Below, one piece after another: positions 1 through 8,301 of a DNA stretch of 64,000 bases. Position 1 is the stretch's first letter; every line of letters starts with the position of its first letter. The stretch is from contig JACRTB010000010.1 of NCBI GenBank assembly GCA_014385025.1, positions 62,001-126,000 of the forward strand. The letters run 5' to 3'. Source of the DNA: Yanshouia hominis (GTDB lineage: Bacteria; Bacillota; Clostridia; Oscillospirales; Ruminococcaceae). A program made the translations under genes and the position numbers. The notes beneath the pieces are model-generated. The model was given only the letters and a program-made list of their open reading frames with translations, had not been told where the DNA came from and made no database searches.

Positions 1-233
1 CGCCTCTGGCGATTCAGTGGAAAATCCGGTTTGCCCATCTGCAAATGATATACCGCCTGCAGCACAAGGCTGTCCTTACTTCCAAAATACCGGTATATGG
101 AGCGCTGATTCACTCCGGCACGCTTGGCGACTTCAGGAATCTTTGTTTCCTCAACGCCATATTCCTGAAAACGGACTATGGCCTCTTTCAAAACACGATG
201 TGTATTTTGCTCGCGAAGCACCTCGTTTGCCAA
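1..233 (-). CDS. TetR-family transcriptional regulator, N-terminal part (cut by window edge)
   Basis: The minus strand encodes a typical TetR DNA-binding domain: a first helix (VLKEAIVRFQEYG), then the helix-turn-helix region IPEVAKRAGVNQRSIYRYFG followed by SKDSLV. About 77 codons are visible; the ligand-binding part lies beyond base 1. I chose the TTG at 233-231 because AAGGAGG sits seven bases upstream. An in-frame ATG at 275 is possible but would place that ribosome site inside the gene. Target genes cannot be told from the window. The family call is firm, the start less so. Confidence 0.85.
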   Translation of the reverse strand, partial: MANEVLREQNTHRVLKEAIVRFQEYGVEETKIPEVAKRAGVNQRSIYRYFGSKDSLVLQAVYHLQMGKPDFPLNRQR

Positions 234-293
234 AACGCTTTCCTCCTTCCATTTTCCAGCGGATTTTATTCTCATGCGGTGCCTTGAACGGAA

Positions 294-491
294 TTAATTT
301 CTCTTCAGGGTGGAAATCACATAATCAAAAATGTCCAACGCTTGTTTTCTTGATATGACATCCAGTGTTTCCAGCTTTTTTATGACATCATTGCTTTGAT
401 GCTCATAGCCGATGACAAGGCTGTTTTGAAGCGCGTCATCGGCGGATGCCGATAAGGTATTGAGAATCGAAATCAGGGTTTCCAGTTTCAA
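294..491 (-). CDS. Small hypothetical protein, 65 aa
   Basis: An open frame of 65 codons with a TTG start and a soluble, leucine-rich helical composition ending in YVISTLKRN. It lies between the divergent AbrB-like gene and the TetR gene, in the same direction as TetR. No clear ribosome site precedes the TTG. It could be a real small gene, the tail of a gene whose front has been lost, or chance. I recognise no family. Confidence 0.35.
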   Translation of the reverse strand: MKLETLISILNTLSASADDALQNSLVIGYEHQSNDVIKKLETLDVISRKQALDIFDYVISTLKRN

Positions 492-499
492 AAAGAGAA

Positions 500-1138
500 A
501 TGGAACACGTGCAAATGATTGAAAATACGGGTATCGTTAGAAAAGTAGATGAATTGGGACGCATCGTTCTTCCGATTGAGACAAGGGCGGCTTTGGGGAT
601 CAAGGAAAGGGACGGGCTGCAAATTTTTATAGATTCAGAGAAAGGGCGGATTATTCTGCAGAGGGCGTCCGCGCTGTGCCTGAAATGCGGCGGCGCCAAT
701 CATCTGAAAGAGATCAAAGCCGGCTGTTATCTATGTGACGAGTGCATCAAGGACCTGAAGCAAAAGCTGGCGCATCGTCGGTGGGGCAGTCCCAACAGGC
801 TGCCCCGCTTTTCATGCATGTCCAATTCAATCGAATCCTGCCAATTGGAGAAGTATATGACAAAAAACGTATTGCACTGCTCTTGGCGTGCTGTACCGCA
901 ATCTGCCTTTCAGCCTGTTCGAAAGGCCCGGCTCCTGCGGCGTATGATGTTGATGGAATCGTCGAAATTCTTTTCAGCGATATCGATACGGTCTGCGGGG
1001 ACGGGAAGCTTACGTCGGCCGGGGTCGAAATGCTCGGCCGCATGCAGGACAGCGGAGACCTGCTGCTCTCCATTGTTGTTGACAGTTCCATTGAAATTAC
1101 AAAGGAAGAGCTCGGCCCATACGATCATCTGGTTGTGA
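500..1138 (+). CDS. AbrB/SpoVT-type regulator with zinc-ribbon tail; C-terminal extension doubtful
   Basis: Residues 10-55 form a SpoVT/AbrB swapped-hairpin DNA-binding domain (GIVRKVDELGRIVLPIE, then GIKERDGLQIFID). Two CxxC pairs follow (CLKCGG at about residue 60, CDEC at about residue 79), as in clostridial AbrB-like transition regulators that end in a small zinc ribbon. Such proteins normally stop about here, near base 780. This frame instead stays open to 1138, across a terminator-like hairpin (783-813) and out of frame through the next gene. The last 120 residues are therefore probably not native, and a stop may have been lost to an indel. The start may be ATG 500 or ATG 515; neither has a strong ribosome site. 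Confidence 0.7.
   Translation: MEHVQMIENTGIVRKVDELGRIVLPIETRAALGIKERDGLQIFIDSEKGRIILQRASALCLKCGGANHLKEIKAGCYLCDECIKDLKQKLAHRRWGSPNRLPRFSCMSNSIESCQLEKYMTKNVLHCSWRAVPQSAFQPVRKARLLRRMMLMESSKFFSAISIRSAGTGSLRRPGSKCSAACRTAETCCSPLLLTVPLKLQRKSSAHTIIWL
783..813 (+). terminator. Terminator-like hairpin after the AbrB domain
   Basis: GGGGCAG (783-789) pairs with CTGCCCC (800-806), and GCTTTTC follows. It lies between the conserved part of the AbrB-like gene and the ribosome site of the lipoprotein gene, where a terminator would be expected if the AbrB frame originally ended near base 780. Confidence 0.45.
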
Positions 1139-1548
1139 CAAATCCGGAATGGCTGGATCGGTTTGCGGCTTCTTCCGAATTACATGAAGTGAACCTTGAC
1201 AGCCTTCCGGCCGGGATACGGGACTTTCTGACGGCCCAGATGCCGCTGTGGACCGCGGATGGCAGCGTACTGCCCGGCGGCATCCATTTGTGCGAATACA
1301 GCGGAGGCCCTCTCCTTGTTCTTCCCGCAAATGTGGGGTATGTGGACGCCGTTCAGGCGGCTGATCCGCTGCTCGTTATCGTGGATGATCCGGCCTCTGC
1401 GATGAGCGGCAAAGGATTTCTGCTGCCGCTCTCATCCGGCACCAATCTGGCGTTTACCAATCCGGAAAAATTTCAGGTGGAATTGAATGAAAGCGGCATT
1501 CAGCCATATGTTTCTTCCATTCGCCGGATCAAGCTGCAAGCAGGCTGA
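814..1548 (+). CDS. Putative lipoprotein, probable 5' frameshift
   Basis: The frame carries a lipoprotein signal peptide: KKR, a hydrophobic run (IALLLACCTAICL) and the lipobox LSAC. A soluble domain of about 210 residues follows that I do not recognise. In-frame ATG 814 would place 14 residues before the positive charges, which is odd. ATG 857 has GGAGAAG six bases upstream and reads MTK directly into the signal, but only if the run of six A at 862-867 had seven. One lost A, or a read error, therefore best explains the 5' end. The protein should be anchored on the outer face of the membrane. Function unknown. Confidence 0.65.
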   Translation: MHVQFNRILPIGEVYDKKRIALLLACCTAICLSACSKGPAPAAYDVDGIVEILFSDIDTVCGDGKLTSAGVEMLGRMQDSGDLLLSIVVDSSIEITKEELGPYDHLVVTNPEWLDRFAASSELHEVNLDSLPAGIRDFLTAQMPLWTADGSVLPGGIHLCEYSGGPLLVLPANVGYVDAVQAADPLLVIVDDPASAMSGKGFLLPLSSGTNLAFTNPEKFQVELNESGIQPYVSSIRRIKLQAG

Positions 1549-1725
1549 AAAATCGCACTTTCAATCGGGTCCAAGCCACAAAGCAGGCCGTTTTCTTTTT
1601 GCTGTGGAAAGAAGAACGCCGAAGGCCGCGAAGAGCTTTTCTATGCCCGGAAAAAGCATCCGGGCGCAGCGGGGAACCGCTGAAAACCAGCAGAAAGAGC
1701 GGATACAGAAGAAAATATGTAAAAG

Positions 1726-1765
1726 GGAGCGCCCTGTTGCTATTTAAATAGCAACAGGGCGCTCC
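1726..1765. repeat. Perfect 40-bp palindrome
   Basis: Bases 1726-1745 and 1746-1765 are exact reverse complements with no spacer; the centre is TATTTAAATA. As RNA it would form a very long hairpin, and as DNA a cruciform. It lies 180 bases after the lipoprotein stop. There is no T-run after either arm, so it is not a standard terminator. It may be an end-to-end joined inverted repeat from a lost mobile element or a protein-binding site. Confidence 0.8.
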
Positions 1766-1793
1766 TCCTGTCGGAAAGAATGCGGATGATTCT

Positions 1794-1906
1794 ACAGGCT
1801 CCGCTGGTGACAGACTCTAAGGGGAGCCTGTGCAGGCCACTGGCACGGCCGGTGGCCTGACTTGGTCTATAGACCGTTAATCAAATCTTGTAATTGATTT
1901 TTTTTG
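1794..1906 (+). ncRNA. Candidate structured RNA with terminator
   Basis: Four hairpins stand in a row. ACAGGCTCC/GGAGCCTGT spans 1794-1831 and encloses a purine-rich loop. A 12-bp stem with one mismatch spans 1833-1859. The palindrome GGTCTATAGACC lies at 1864-1875. AATCAA/TTGATT with a run of eight T ends at about 1906. The T-run sets the plus strand. No plus-strand gene follows for more than 4 kb, so this looks like a free-standing small RNA or a 3' UTR product rather than a riboswitch. I do not recognise a family. Confidence 0.45.
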
Positions 1907-2261
1907 CGTTTGGGCTTTCCCTGTGAACGGCGGGACACCGCGCCGAAGCACACGCGTTTAAGGCTGCATGAGCGCCGGGGGCGGCAGCGATAAGCCACAC
2001 AAATTTTTCCGATATTACCGAAGCAGGGAACGGGCATGGCGCAGGGGCAGAAGCCTCGGCCGCAGGCGCTTTTTGCAGATTGAGGCGGTCATGTGTGCCC
2101 GGCGAGGGCGTTTGCCATCATTTTAGATGAAGATTTTTCGCCCGACGAACCGCGTGATATTACAGCCTGAAAATCCTTCTTTGTTTCGCGCCGATTCGCA
2201 ATGGCCGGGCGGTTCAAAAAACATCCGGCGGGAAACGCGAAGAGCAATTTTCTTTGCGGGT

Positions 2262-3395
2262 TCAGAAACCCAAAAGTGTGCAAAAGTCAGCCATGGCCTC
2301 GGATATTTTAATCCGCTGCGGACATACCTGCTCACAGCTGCGGCATCCCACACAAGCTGAGGGCTGACGTTCTTTTGGCATACTGGAAACGGCCATTGGG
2401 GCAAGAAAGCCGCCGCCGGTGATTTTATGCTCATTGTACAGCGCAAGCAGTTCGGGAATCGGCAAATTTCGGGGGCAGTGACTGGTGCAGTAGTGACAGG
2501 CAGTGCAGGGCAGGCCGCCTTTGCGCGTTTCTTCATCTGAAAGATGTACCAGCGTAGTGAATTCATCTTTCGTGAGCGGCTGGTCCGTCTGCCAAATTCC
2601 CACATTCTCTTTCATCTGTTCCAGACTGGACATGCCGGAAAGCACCATGGTAACCCCGGGAAGGCTTTGCAGGAAGCGGAAGGCCCAAGCGGGAACGCTC
2701 TCGTCGGGACGCAGTTTTTTCAGAGCCGCTGTCATTTCGTCCGATGCCTGAGCCAGCCTGCCGCCGCGCAGGGGCTCCATTACCCATACGGGGATGCCTG
2801 CATTTTGAACAAGCTCCATCTTATCTTTTGCGCCCTGAAAGTGCCAGTCCATATAGTTCAATTGCAGCTGGCAGAACTCCATGTGCTCTCTGTAAGCCGC
2901 CAGAAACCGCTTGATAACCTCCGCGGAGCCATGGGCGGAAAAACCGAGGTGGCGGATTCGCCCATTTTTCTTCTGCCTGAGCAGATACTCCATGATTCCA
3001 TAGGCCGGATTTAAGTAGTCGTCAATATTACCCTCATACACATTATGGAACAGGTAAAAATCAAAATAGGGTGTTTGGCACTTTCTCAGCTGCTGCTCAA
3101 AGATTTCTTTCACTTTTCCCATGTTGGCGGGGTCATATCCGGGGAATTTTGTTGCCAGATAAAAGCTTTCCCTCGGGTATTTAGAAAGGCAGCGCCCGGC
3201 AACGAGTTCCGAATTCCCATTGTGGTATCCCCATGCCGTATCGAAATAGTTGACGCCGCTTTGATAAGCATAGTCAATGATTTCAGCGGCGGCGCTCTCG
3301 TCAATTACGGCGTCATCACCGTTCACGACCGGCAGCCGCATCATGCCCAGTCCAAGTCCGGATAATTTTAACGATTGAAAGTCACGATAGATCAT
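2262..3395 (-). CDS. Aldo/keto reductase with C-terminal 4Fe-4S domain
   Basis: This 377-residue protein has an AKR barrel (residues 5-275) with the catalytic Asp and Tyr in YFDTAWGYHNG, the Lys in YLATKFPG and a His in YLFHN. A ferredoxin-like tail follows (CTACHYCTSHCPRNLP, then CVGCRSCEQVCP), giving two Cys clusters. Such fusions in anaerobes are thought to reduce small carbonyls with electrons from low-potential carriers; the substrate is unknown. It lies downstream of a second enzyme of the same type after a 280-base gap and may share its operon. The ATG at 3395 is preceded by AAAGGAAATG. Confidence 0.9.
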   Translation of the reverse strand: MIYRDFQSLKLSGLGLGMMRLPVVNGDDAVIDESAAAEIIDYAYQSGVNYFDTAWGYHNGNSELVAGRCLSKYPRESFYLATKFPGYDPANMGKVKEIFEQQLRKCQTPYFDFYLFHNVYEGNIDDYLNPAYGIMEYLLRQKKNGRIRHLGFSAHGSAEVIKRFLAAYREHMEFCQLQLNYMDWHFQGAKDKMELVQNAGIPVWVMEPLRGGRLAQASDEMTAALKKLRPDESVPAWAFRFLQSLPGVTMVLSGMSSLEQMKENVGIWQTDQPLTKDEFTTLVHLSDEETRKGGLPCTACHYCTSHCPRNLPIPELLALYNEHKITGGGFLAPMAVSSMPKERQPSACVGCRSCEQVCPQRIKISEAMADFCTLLGF

Positions 3396-3676
3396 ATTCT
3401 CATTTCCTTTTCAAATAATGATGTATGAATTGCCCTCAACACGCGGGCCTCGGTGGTTCGTGGAAACAGGCGGACGCAACCAAATTCAGAATGAAGCCGC
3501 GGGACGCCGTCTCCATTGGAACCGCGTCAAATTCCGCCTCGTGCAGGGCTTTCGCATGCTCCATTTTTATCACCGACAATGATCTTCTTGCCAAAGCCGA
3601 CGCGCCGGACAATCGCCATGCCGCTTCGCTTGGCTCCTGTTCAGAGAATTGCCTCCCGCGCCGTTTCGCAAGCTCC

Positions 3677-4837
3677 TTACTTTCCGAAAATTTGACTCGC
3701 CCGCTTCATATTCTCAATGATGGGGACTTCGAAGGGACACCTTTTTTCACAGGCGCCACATGCAATACACTCTCCCGCATGGTGACCCAGCAGCGCATAG
3801 TGTTCCCGCACTGTTTCAGGAACCTTGCCCTGTGCCAGAGACAGATTTAAAAATTTAGTGACGGATGCCACATCCAGCTTTTGAGGGCAGGGAGCGCAGT
3901 GGCCGCAGTACATGCAGTGCCCCTTCCAGCTGATGTTGGGAAAGGACGCAAAGGCCGCGGCGTAATCCCGTTCTTCAGCAGGAGCTTCCTCATAGGCGGC
4001 GCTCTGCCGCAGCTGCTCCACGGAATGGGCGCCGGCCAGAACGGTTGCCACCGCAGGGCGCGTCAATGCATAATGCAGGCATTGGACGGGGGTCAGTGCT
4101 TTTCCCGCCGGGGACAACTCCGCGCTGAGAAGATCGCCGCCGCCAAACGCCTTCATCACGGTGATTCCCACGCCAAGGGCTTGACAGAGCTCATAGAGCT
4201 CCTGCCGGAGCGGGTCCATGTTGACCAGCGGAGACGAGTATGCGTCCTCTTTCCACAGATTCTCCACATCCTCGCTGGCCGGCTGGAGATCATAGCATGG
4301 GTTTACGCTGAACATCAGCACTTCAATGGCTCCGCTTCGGACGGCGGCCATCGCCACCTCCGGGTTGTGGCTGCTCAGGCCGATATGGCGGATAACGCCG
4401 GCTTGTTTCAATTCCAGCGCGTATGCCAGAACCGGGCCGTTTGCAATGCGCTGCCAATCCTGCATGGAGTCGCAGTAGTGGATCATCCCCACATCCAGGT
4501 AATCCGTCTGCAGCAGCTCCATCATCTCGGTGAGCCCTCTTTTCACCTGGCCGATTTCCCGGGTCCTTTGGTATTGACCGTCCTTCCAGATGGAGCAAAG
4601 GTGGGACTGAATGTAAAATTTTTCTCTGCGGCCTTTCAGAGCATGACCGACGGCAGACCTTATCCCCGGATCGGATGTGTAGAGATCAAAATAATTGATT
4701 CCGAGCCGCTCGGCCTCGTCAAACAGCCGCTTTGCCTCCCGGGTTTCATCCCCGCCGAATCCCTCGCAGCCCATGCCGATCTCGCTGACGCTGAGGCCCG
4801 TATTTCCCAACTCACGGTATTGCATTTTGCTTTTCAT
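3677..4837 (-). CDS. Aldo/keto reductase with C-terminal 4Fe-4S domain, atypical catalytic Lys
   Basis: This 386-residue protein is built like its neighbour: an AKR barrel from RELGNTGLSVSEIGMG onward and a ferredoxin-like tail (CMYCGHCAPCPQ, then CIACGACEKRCP). Where classical AKRs carry the catalytic Lys, it reads FYIQSHLC, so His seems to replace it, as in some Fe-S AKRs. Asp and Tyr are kept (FDLYTSDP). Its start overlaps the end of the MerR gene by 26 bases, so the two are translationally coupled. It belongs to the flavodoxin-MerR-AKR operon read from the promoter at 5780-5810. Confidence 0.9.
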   Translation of the reverse strand: MKSKMQYRELGNTGLSVSEIGMGCEGFGGDETREAKRLFDEAERLGINYFDLYTSDPGIRSAVGHALKGRREKFYIQSHLCSIWKDGQYQRTREIGQVKRGLTEMMELLQTDYLDVGMIHYCDSMQDWQRIANGPVLAYALELKQAGVIRHIGLSSHNPEVAMAAVRSGAIEVLMFSVNPCYDLQPASEDVENLWKEDAYSSPLVNMDPLRQELYELCQALGVGITVMKAFGGGDLLSAELSPAGKALTPVQCLHYALTRPAVATVLAGAHSVEQLRQSAAYEEAPAEERDYAAAFASFPNISWKGHCMYCGHCAPCPQKLDVASVTKFLNLSLAQGKVPETVREHYALLGHHAGECIACGACEKRCPFEVPIIENMKRASQIFGK

Positions 4838-5216
4838 CCTCCTTCTCCCATGTGAGGACGCCGGTTTCCATCGCCGCCTCGTAACGGGCTATTTTATAGT
4901 TGATTCGCTCCAGCGTTTCATCAATGCGCCTTCGCTGCTCCAAAAGGACGTTCCGCTGGTCAACCAGCAGTTGATGCCGGGCTGAAATGGTGGCGCTGCC
5001 CTGCTGATACAGCTTCAGATATTCGATCATCACCTCGACCGGAAGTCCCGCGGCCCGCATACATTTTGCAAGGAGAACCCAGCCGATATCGGTGTCCTGG
5101 TAGTCACGGATTCCGCCGCCCGTCCGCGTTACGGGAGGAATCATGCCCACCCGTTCGTAATACCGGAGTGTGTCCGCCGGGATGTCGTATTTTTCACTGA
5201 CCTCTTTGATCGTCAT
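4812..5216 (-). CDS. MerR-family regulator
   Basis: This 134-residue protein starts with a MerR helix-turn-helix and wing (VSEKYDIPADTLRYYERVGM, then RDYQDTDIGWVLLAKCMRAAGLP) and ends in a long dimer-forming coiled coil (residues 75-120). There is no metal-binding Cys pair near the C-terminus, so it resembles the AdhR/YfmP-like group that senses organic electrophiles or carbonyls. It lies between a flavodoxin and an AKR gene. The promoter before the flavodoxin has the 19-bp spacer used by MerR activators, so it probably controls its own operon. Confidence 0.9.
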   Translation of the reverse strand: MTIKEVSEKYDIPADTLRYYERVGMIPPVTRTGGGIRDYQDTDIGWVLLAKCMRAAGLPVEVMIEYLKLYQQGSATISARHQLLVDQRNVLLEQRRRIDETLERINYKIARYEAAMETGVLTWEKEDEKQNAIP

Positions 5217-5227
5217 CGTGATTCACC

Positions 5228-5749
5228 TCATACATTGTTCAGCCACTTCCGCACCGCGGCAGACGCCTTTGCTACGGAGGAGCCATGAAGCGGCAATCCG
5301 TTTTTGACAGCCGCACCGGGGATGGTTTTTTTCAGATCGGCCTCACTGACACCCATTCCGCTGCCCTCGTGGGTGCAGAAGGGCAGCACGAGCTTGCCGG
5401 AAAAATCATGGGACTCCAGAAAGGAGAAGACCGGCATGGGCATTGTGCCCCACCAGCAGGGATACCCAAGGATGATCACGTCGTAGGCGGAAATATCAAC
5501 ATCCGAAGCCAGCCTGGGCCTGGAGCCTGACCGCAGTTCAGTCATCGCCGCATCGGTGCATTCTTTATATTCATTGGGATAGGTATTCTCCGGGACGATT
5601 TCAAAAAGGTCTGCGCCCGTGATGCCCGCGATGGTTTCCGCGGCAACTTCCGTATTGCCCTTTTGCAAGTTGACAATGCTGCCATTGGAGTAGTTCTGCC
5701 CTTTGTGCGAGAAATATGCGACAAGCGTATTGGTTCCATTCAGTTCCAT
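5228..5749 (-). CDS. Flavodoxin-like protein
   Basis: A 173-residue flavodoxin-fold protein. The N-terminal FMN phosphate loop region reads VAYFSHKGQNY. Typical long-chain flavodoxin/FldA-like segments follow (DVIILGYPCWWGTMPMPVFS, then PFCTHEGSGMG), and the protein ends in an RKWLNNV helix. I chose the ATG at 5749 because GGAGGG lies just upstream; an ATG eight codons earlier lacks this. It would carry electrons or act as a quinone or NADPH-type reductase for the Fe-S aldo/keto reductases downstream. First gene of the MerR-controlled operon. Confidence 0.9.
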   Translation of the reverse strand: MELNGTNTLVAYFSHKGQNYSNGSIVNLQKGNTEVAAETIAGITGADLFEIVPENTYPNEYKECTDAAMTELRSGSRPRLASDVDISAYDVIILGYPCWWGTMPMPVFSFLESHDFSGKLVLPFCTHEGSGMGVSEADLKKTIPGAAVKNGLPLHGSSVAKASAAVRKWLNNV

Positions 5750-5779
5750 AAACGGCCCTCCGTTATCCTTCATGACTTC

Positions 5780-5810
5780 ATTATAAAACTTGGAGTTAAC
5801 TCTAAGTCAA
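5780..5810 (-). promoter_or_regulatory. MerR-type promoter with 19-bp spacer
   Basis: On the minus strand TTGACT (5810-5805) and TATAAT (5785-5780) are separated by 19 bases. That spacer holds the dyad GAGTTAACTC, extended by CTTAGAG on one side and CCAAG on the other. Overlong spacers with a central dyad are the hallmark of MerR-activated promoters. The promoter faces the flavodoxin gene, and the MerR gene lies second in that operon, which implies autoregulation. Confidence 0.85.
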
Positions 5811-6305
5811 GAGGAAGTTTTTCAGGCTTGCCGCGGCGTTTTAAAGCACCTTTCACACCGGATGCGGAAACGCTTTTCGAGCTAAGACGAGTGCGTGCCG
5901 CGATCAGGCGGCACGCACTCGGGATGCGTTCAAGATATCCGCCGGCTCTGACGGTGGATTCAAGAAATATGACAGCGGTCGGATCTCTTTTTATAAGTCA
6001 TTATAACACAAAAATTGCCGAGGCACATTTTGAGTAGATCAGCCGATGTAGGAGAAAATTCTGCGTTTCCCCGCATTTCATGTGTAACAACAGAAAGCGA
6101 AATCCTCTCGGAAAATTGGGATTTGTGCTTTTTTATCTTGTTCCTTGACGAATTACGCAGTATGATGAAATCATATATAATGGTATATTTTATCAGACCG
6201 GGGAGATAGTCTTGGCCTCAAAAGGAGAATCGATGAAAAGGTAGCTACGCATAAAACAGTATTAACCAACAAACTGAATTAAGGTAGCTGCTGTACAGGG
6301 TATGA
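5811..6305. other. Intergenic region with a three-codon ORF
   Basis: No gene of normal size is seen. TATAAT at about 6174-6179 and AAAGGAG before ATG AAA AGG TAG (about 6233-6244) give an apparent transcript that ends in the hairpin at 6306-6348. The word AAGGTAGCT occurs twice, about 40 bases apart. This looks like the 5' end of a lost gene or a tiny RNA; I cannot decide. Confidence 0.3.
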
Positions 6306-6348
6306 GAAAAACGGACATATCGCCGCATGGTGATATGTCCGTTTTTTG
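6306..6348 (+). terminator. Rho-independent terminator
   Basis: ACGGACATATC pairs with GATATGTCCGT around a ten-base loop, with A-run before and T-run after. It can act in both directions. Confidence 0.85.
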
Positions 6349-6432
6349 ATAAGAATCTATCTGTTAAATCAGTTAGTGACAGATATACCTTTTATTTGTT
6401 TATAATGCACGTTTATGTTATGATAAGTACGC

Positions 6433-7374
6433 CTTTTATGCCGAGAAGATGAGCCAGGAAATCTAGATTGAGCAGGAAATTACAAATGAAATGGCGGACG
6501 CCCTGTCCAATGGAGAATTCCAAATCTATTTGCAGCCGAAATATAACCTCAGAACGAACAGACCGGAGGGGGCCGAAGCACTGGTGCGCTGGTTTCACCC
6601 CCACGAAGGGCATGATTTCGCCGGGCGTTTTTGTCCCTGTTTTTGAGCGGAACGGATTTATCTCGCGGCTGGATTACTGTATTTGGGAGCAGGCATGCCG
6701 ATTGCTCCGCAAGTGGATGGACGCCGGGGAGACGCTCTTTCCAATTTCGGTGAATGTGTCGCGGGTCAATATATACACGTCGGATTTGGTGGAGAGCATC
6801 TGCGCACTGACGGAAAAATACAGGATACCCAACCGCCTTTTGAATTTGGAGCTGACCGAGAGCGCCTATACGGACAGCCCGCAAATCATGATGGAGATGA
6901 TCGACCAGCTGAAGGCCAAGGAGATTTATTGTTCTTATGGATGATTTCGGCAGCGGATATTCCTCCCTCAATGTCCTCAAGGACTTGGAAGTGGACGTTC
7001 TGAAAATGGATATGAAATTCTTTTCGGACGCCGCCATTCCCGGACGGGGAGAAAATATCATCTCTGCCGTTGTGCGCATGGCCAAGTGGCTGCAAATTCC
7101 CGTAATCGCAGAGAGTGTGGAGTACAAGGAACAAGTCGATTTCCTGCGGGGGATTGGCTGTGAGTACGTGCAGGGCTATTATTTCGCCAAACCAATGCCG
7201 GTAGCGGAGTATGAAAAACTGATTCGGGAGAGCGCCGTCTTCATACCGCCCGAAAAGAAGCGGCCCGGACGGGACGATCTGTGGGTGTTCAATTCGCAGA
7301 TGGAAATATTGTTTTCCATGTGATGCAGGCGGTTGTAATTTATGAGTTTTCGGACAGTCATATTGAGGTTTTGC
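6433..7374 (+). pseudogene. Decayed EAL-domain (c-di-GMP phosphodiesterase) gene
   Basis: A GGDEF-EAL protein has lost its GGDEF part and decayed. The region opens with linker sequence (YAFYAEKMSQEI, stop, IEQEITNEM). The EAL domain follows: EGAEALVRW, NLELTES, MDDFGSGYSSL, IAESVE and QGYYFAKP. It takes at least three reading frames to read it, with shifts near 6605, 6925 and 7320. The motifs are intact at residue level, so decay is recent. The last frame (MQAVVIYEFSDSHIEVLRVNQAFYPF) runs into an unrelated receiver-domain fragment, which marks a deletion junction near 7380. Confidence 0.85.
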
Positions 7375-7779
7375 GCGTCAATCAGGCTTTCTATCCTTTT
7401 CGCCGAGGATAATCCGATGAATATGAAAATCGCGGTGGAGATTCTCGGAAAGGCCGGCCTGATCGTTGACCCCGTAACCGACGGCAAGCAGGCGGTTGAG
7501 AAATTTATCTCAAGTCTCTCTGGCACCTATGACGCAATCCTCATGGATGTACAGATGCCTGTGATGAACGGCTATGAGGCCACGAGTGCAATTCGGAAAT
7601 CTGCACACCCACAGGCGAAGTCCATTCCCATCATTGCCATGACAGCCAATGCGTTTACGGAGGATGTCAATGCCGCTCTGGCTTCTGGCATGAATGGCCA
7701 TATTGCAAAGCCGGTGGAATATAAAAAGCTCTGCCAAGCCCTTCGTGAAGGCGTAAATATAAACGGCGTTGAAAAGTGA
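7342..7779 (+). pseudogene. Receiver-domain fragment of a hybrid histidine kinase
   Basis: From about residue 18 this is a complete response-regulator receiver domain: acidic pocket FAEDN, phospho-acceptor Asp in ILMDVQMPVMNG, Thr in IIAMTANAF, Lys in GHIAKPV. The first 17 residues look like read-through from the deleted EAL gene. No kinase, dimer or output domain remains. It resembles the C-terminal receiver of hybrid kinases and is probably non-functional debris, though the short ORF itself is open. Confidence 0.7.
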
Positions 7780-8251
7780 TCCAAAGTCAGGAAAACCAAG
7801 TAAAGCGACCTCTTTTCAGGATAAGTGCCGCCGATCAAAATGCTTGAATCATTCCAGGGCACATAGGGGGAGTATTGAATGAGGGACTCTTTCCATACCT
7901 TGAAACGAAACGGAAAAATATTGTATAGTATAGAGGCGAAATGTTTTCAGGACCTTTCATCTATCTCAATAGCACCATGGCTTTTGATTGAAGGCACATG
8001 GTGTGAAAAAGCCAGCAAAGTGCAGCCTTGCAATTGGGGCCGCTCTCTTGTTCTGCATCCTGATTTGGGGCTCCTCCCATGAAAAATTTTTTTCGATCAT
8101 ATTTCTTCCCTTGCTTTGATGGAAAACCGGAGAGAAGCCTATGCAAACGAAAATCGGATTTCAGGCGAAAAGATTTCTCGATACATGGGGACAAGCAGCC
8201 AGACTATGTGTGATATCTTATAAATTTCGTATTCTCTATAAAACCGCATGG
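7780..8251. other. Intergenic, no gene seen
   Basis: AT-richer sequence with only short, unsupported frames. It separates the EAL/receiver debris from the tRNA-like relic and terminator downstream of rtcB. Confidence 0.5.
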
Positions 8252-8298
8252 ACAAAAGAAAAAGCTGACAAGTTTTCCTATCGAAAACCTGTCAGCTT
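8252..8298 (-). terminator. Minus-strand terminator
   Basis: AAGCTGACA with inner GTTTT arms forms a long hairpin (8262-8298). On the minus strand it is followed by TTTTTCTTTTG. It ends whatever is transcribed from the tRNA-like sequence and possibly from rtcB. Confidence 0.75.
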
Positions 8299-8301
8299 AT
8301 C

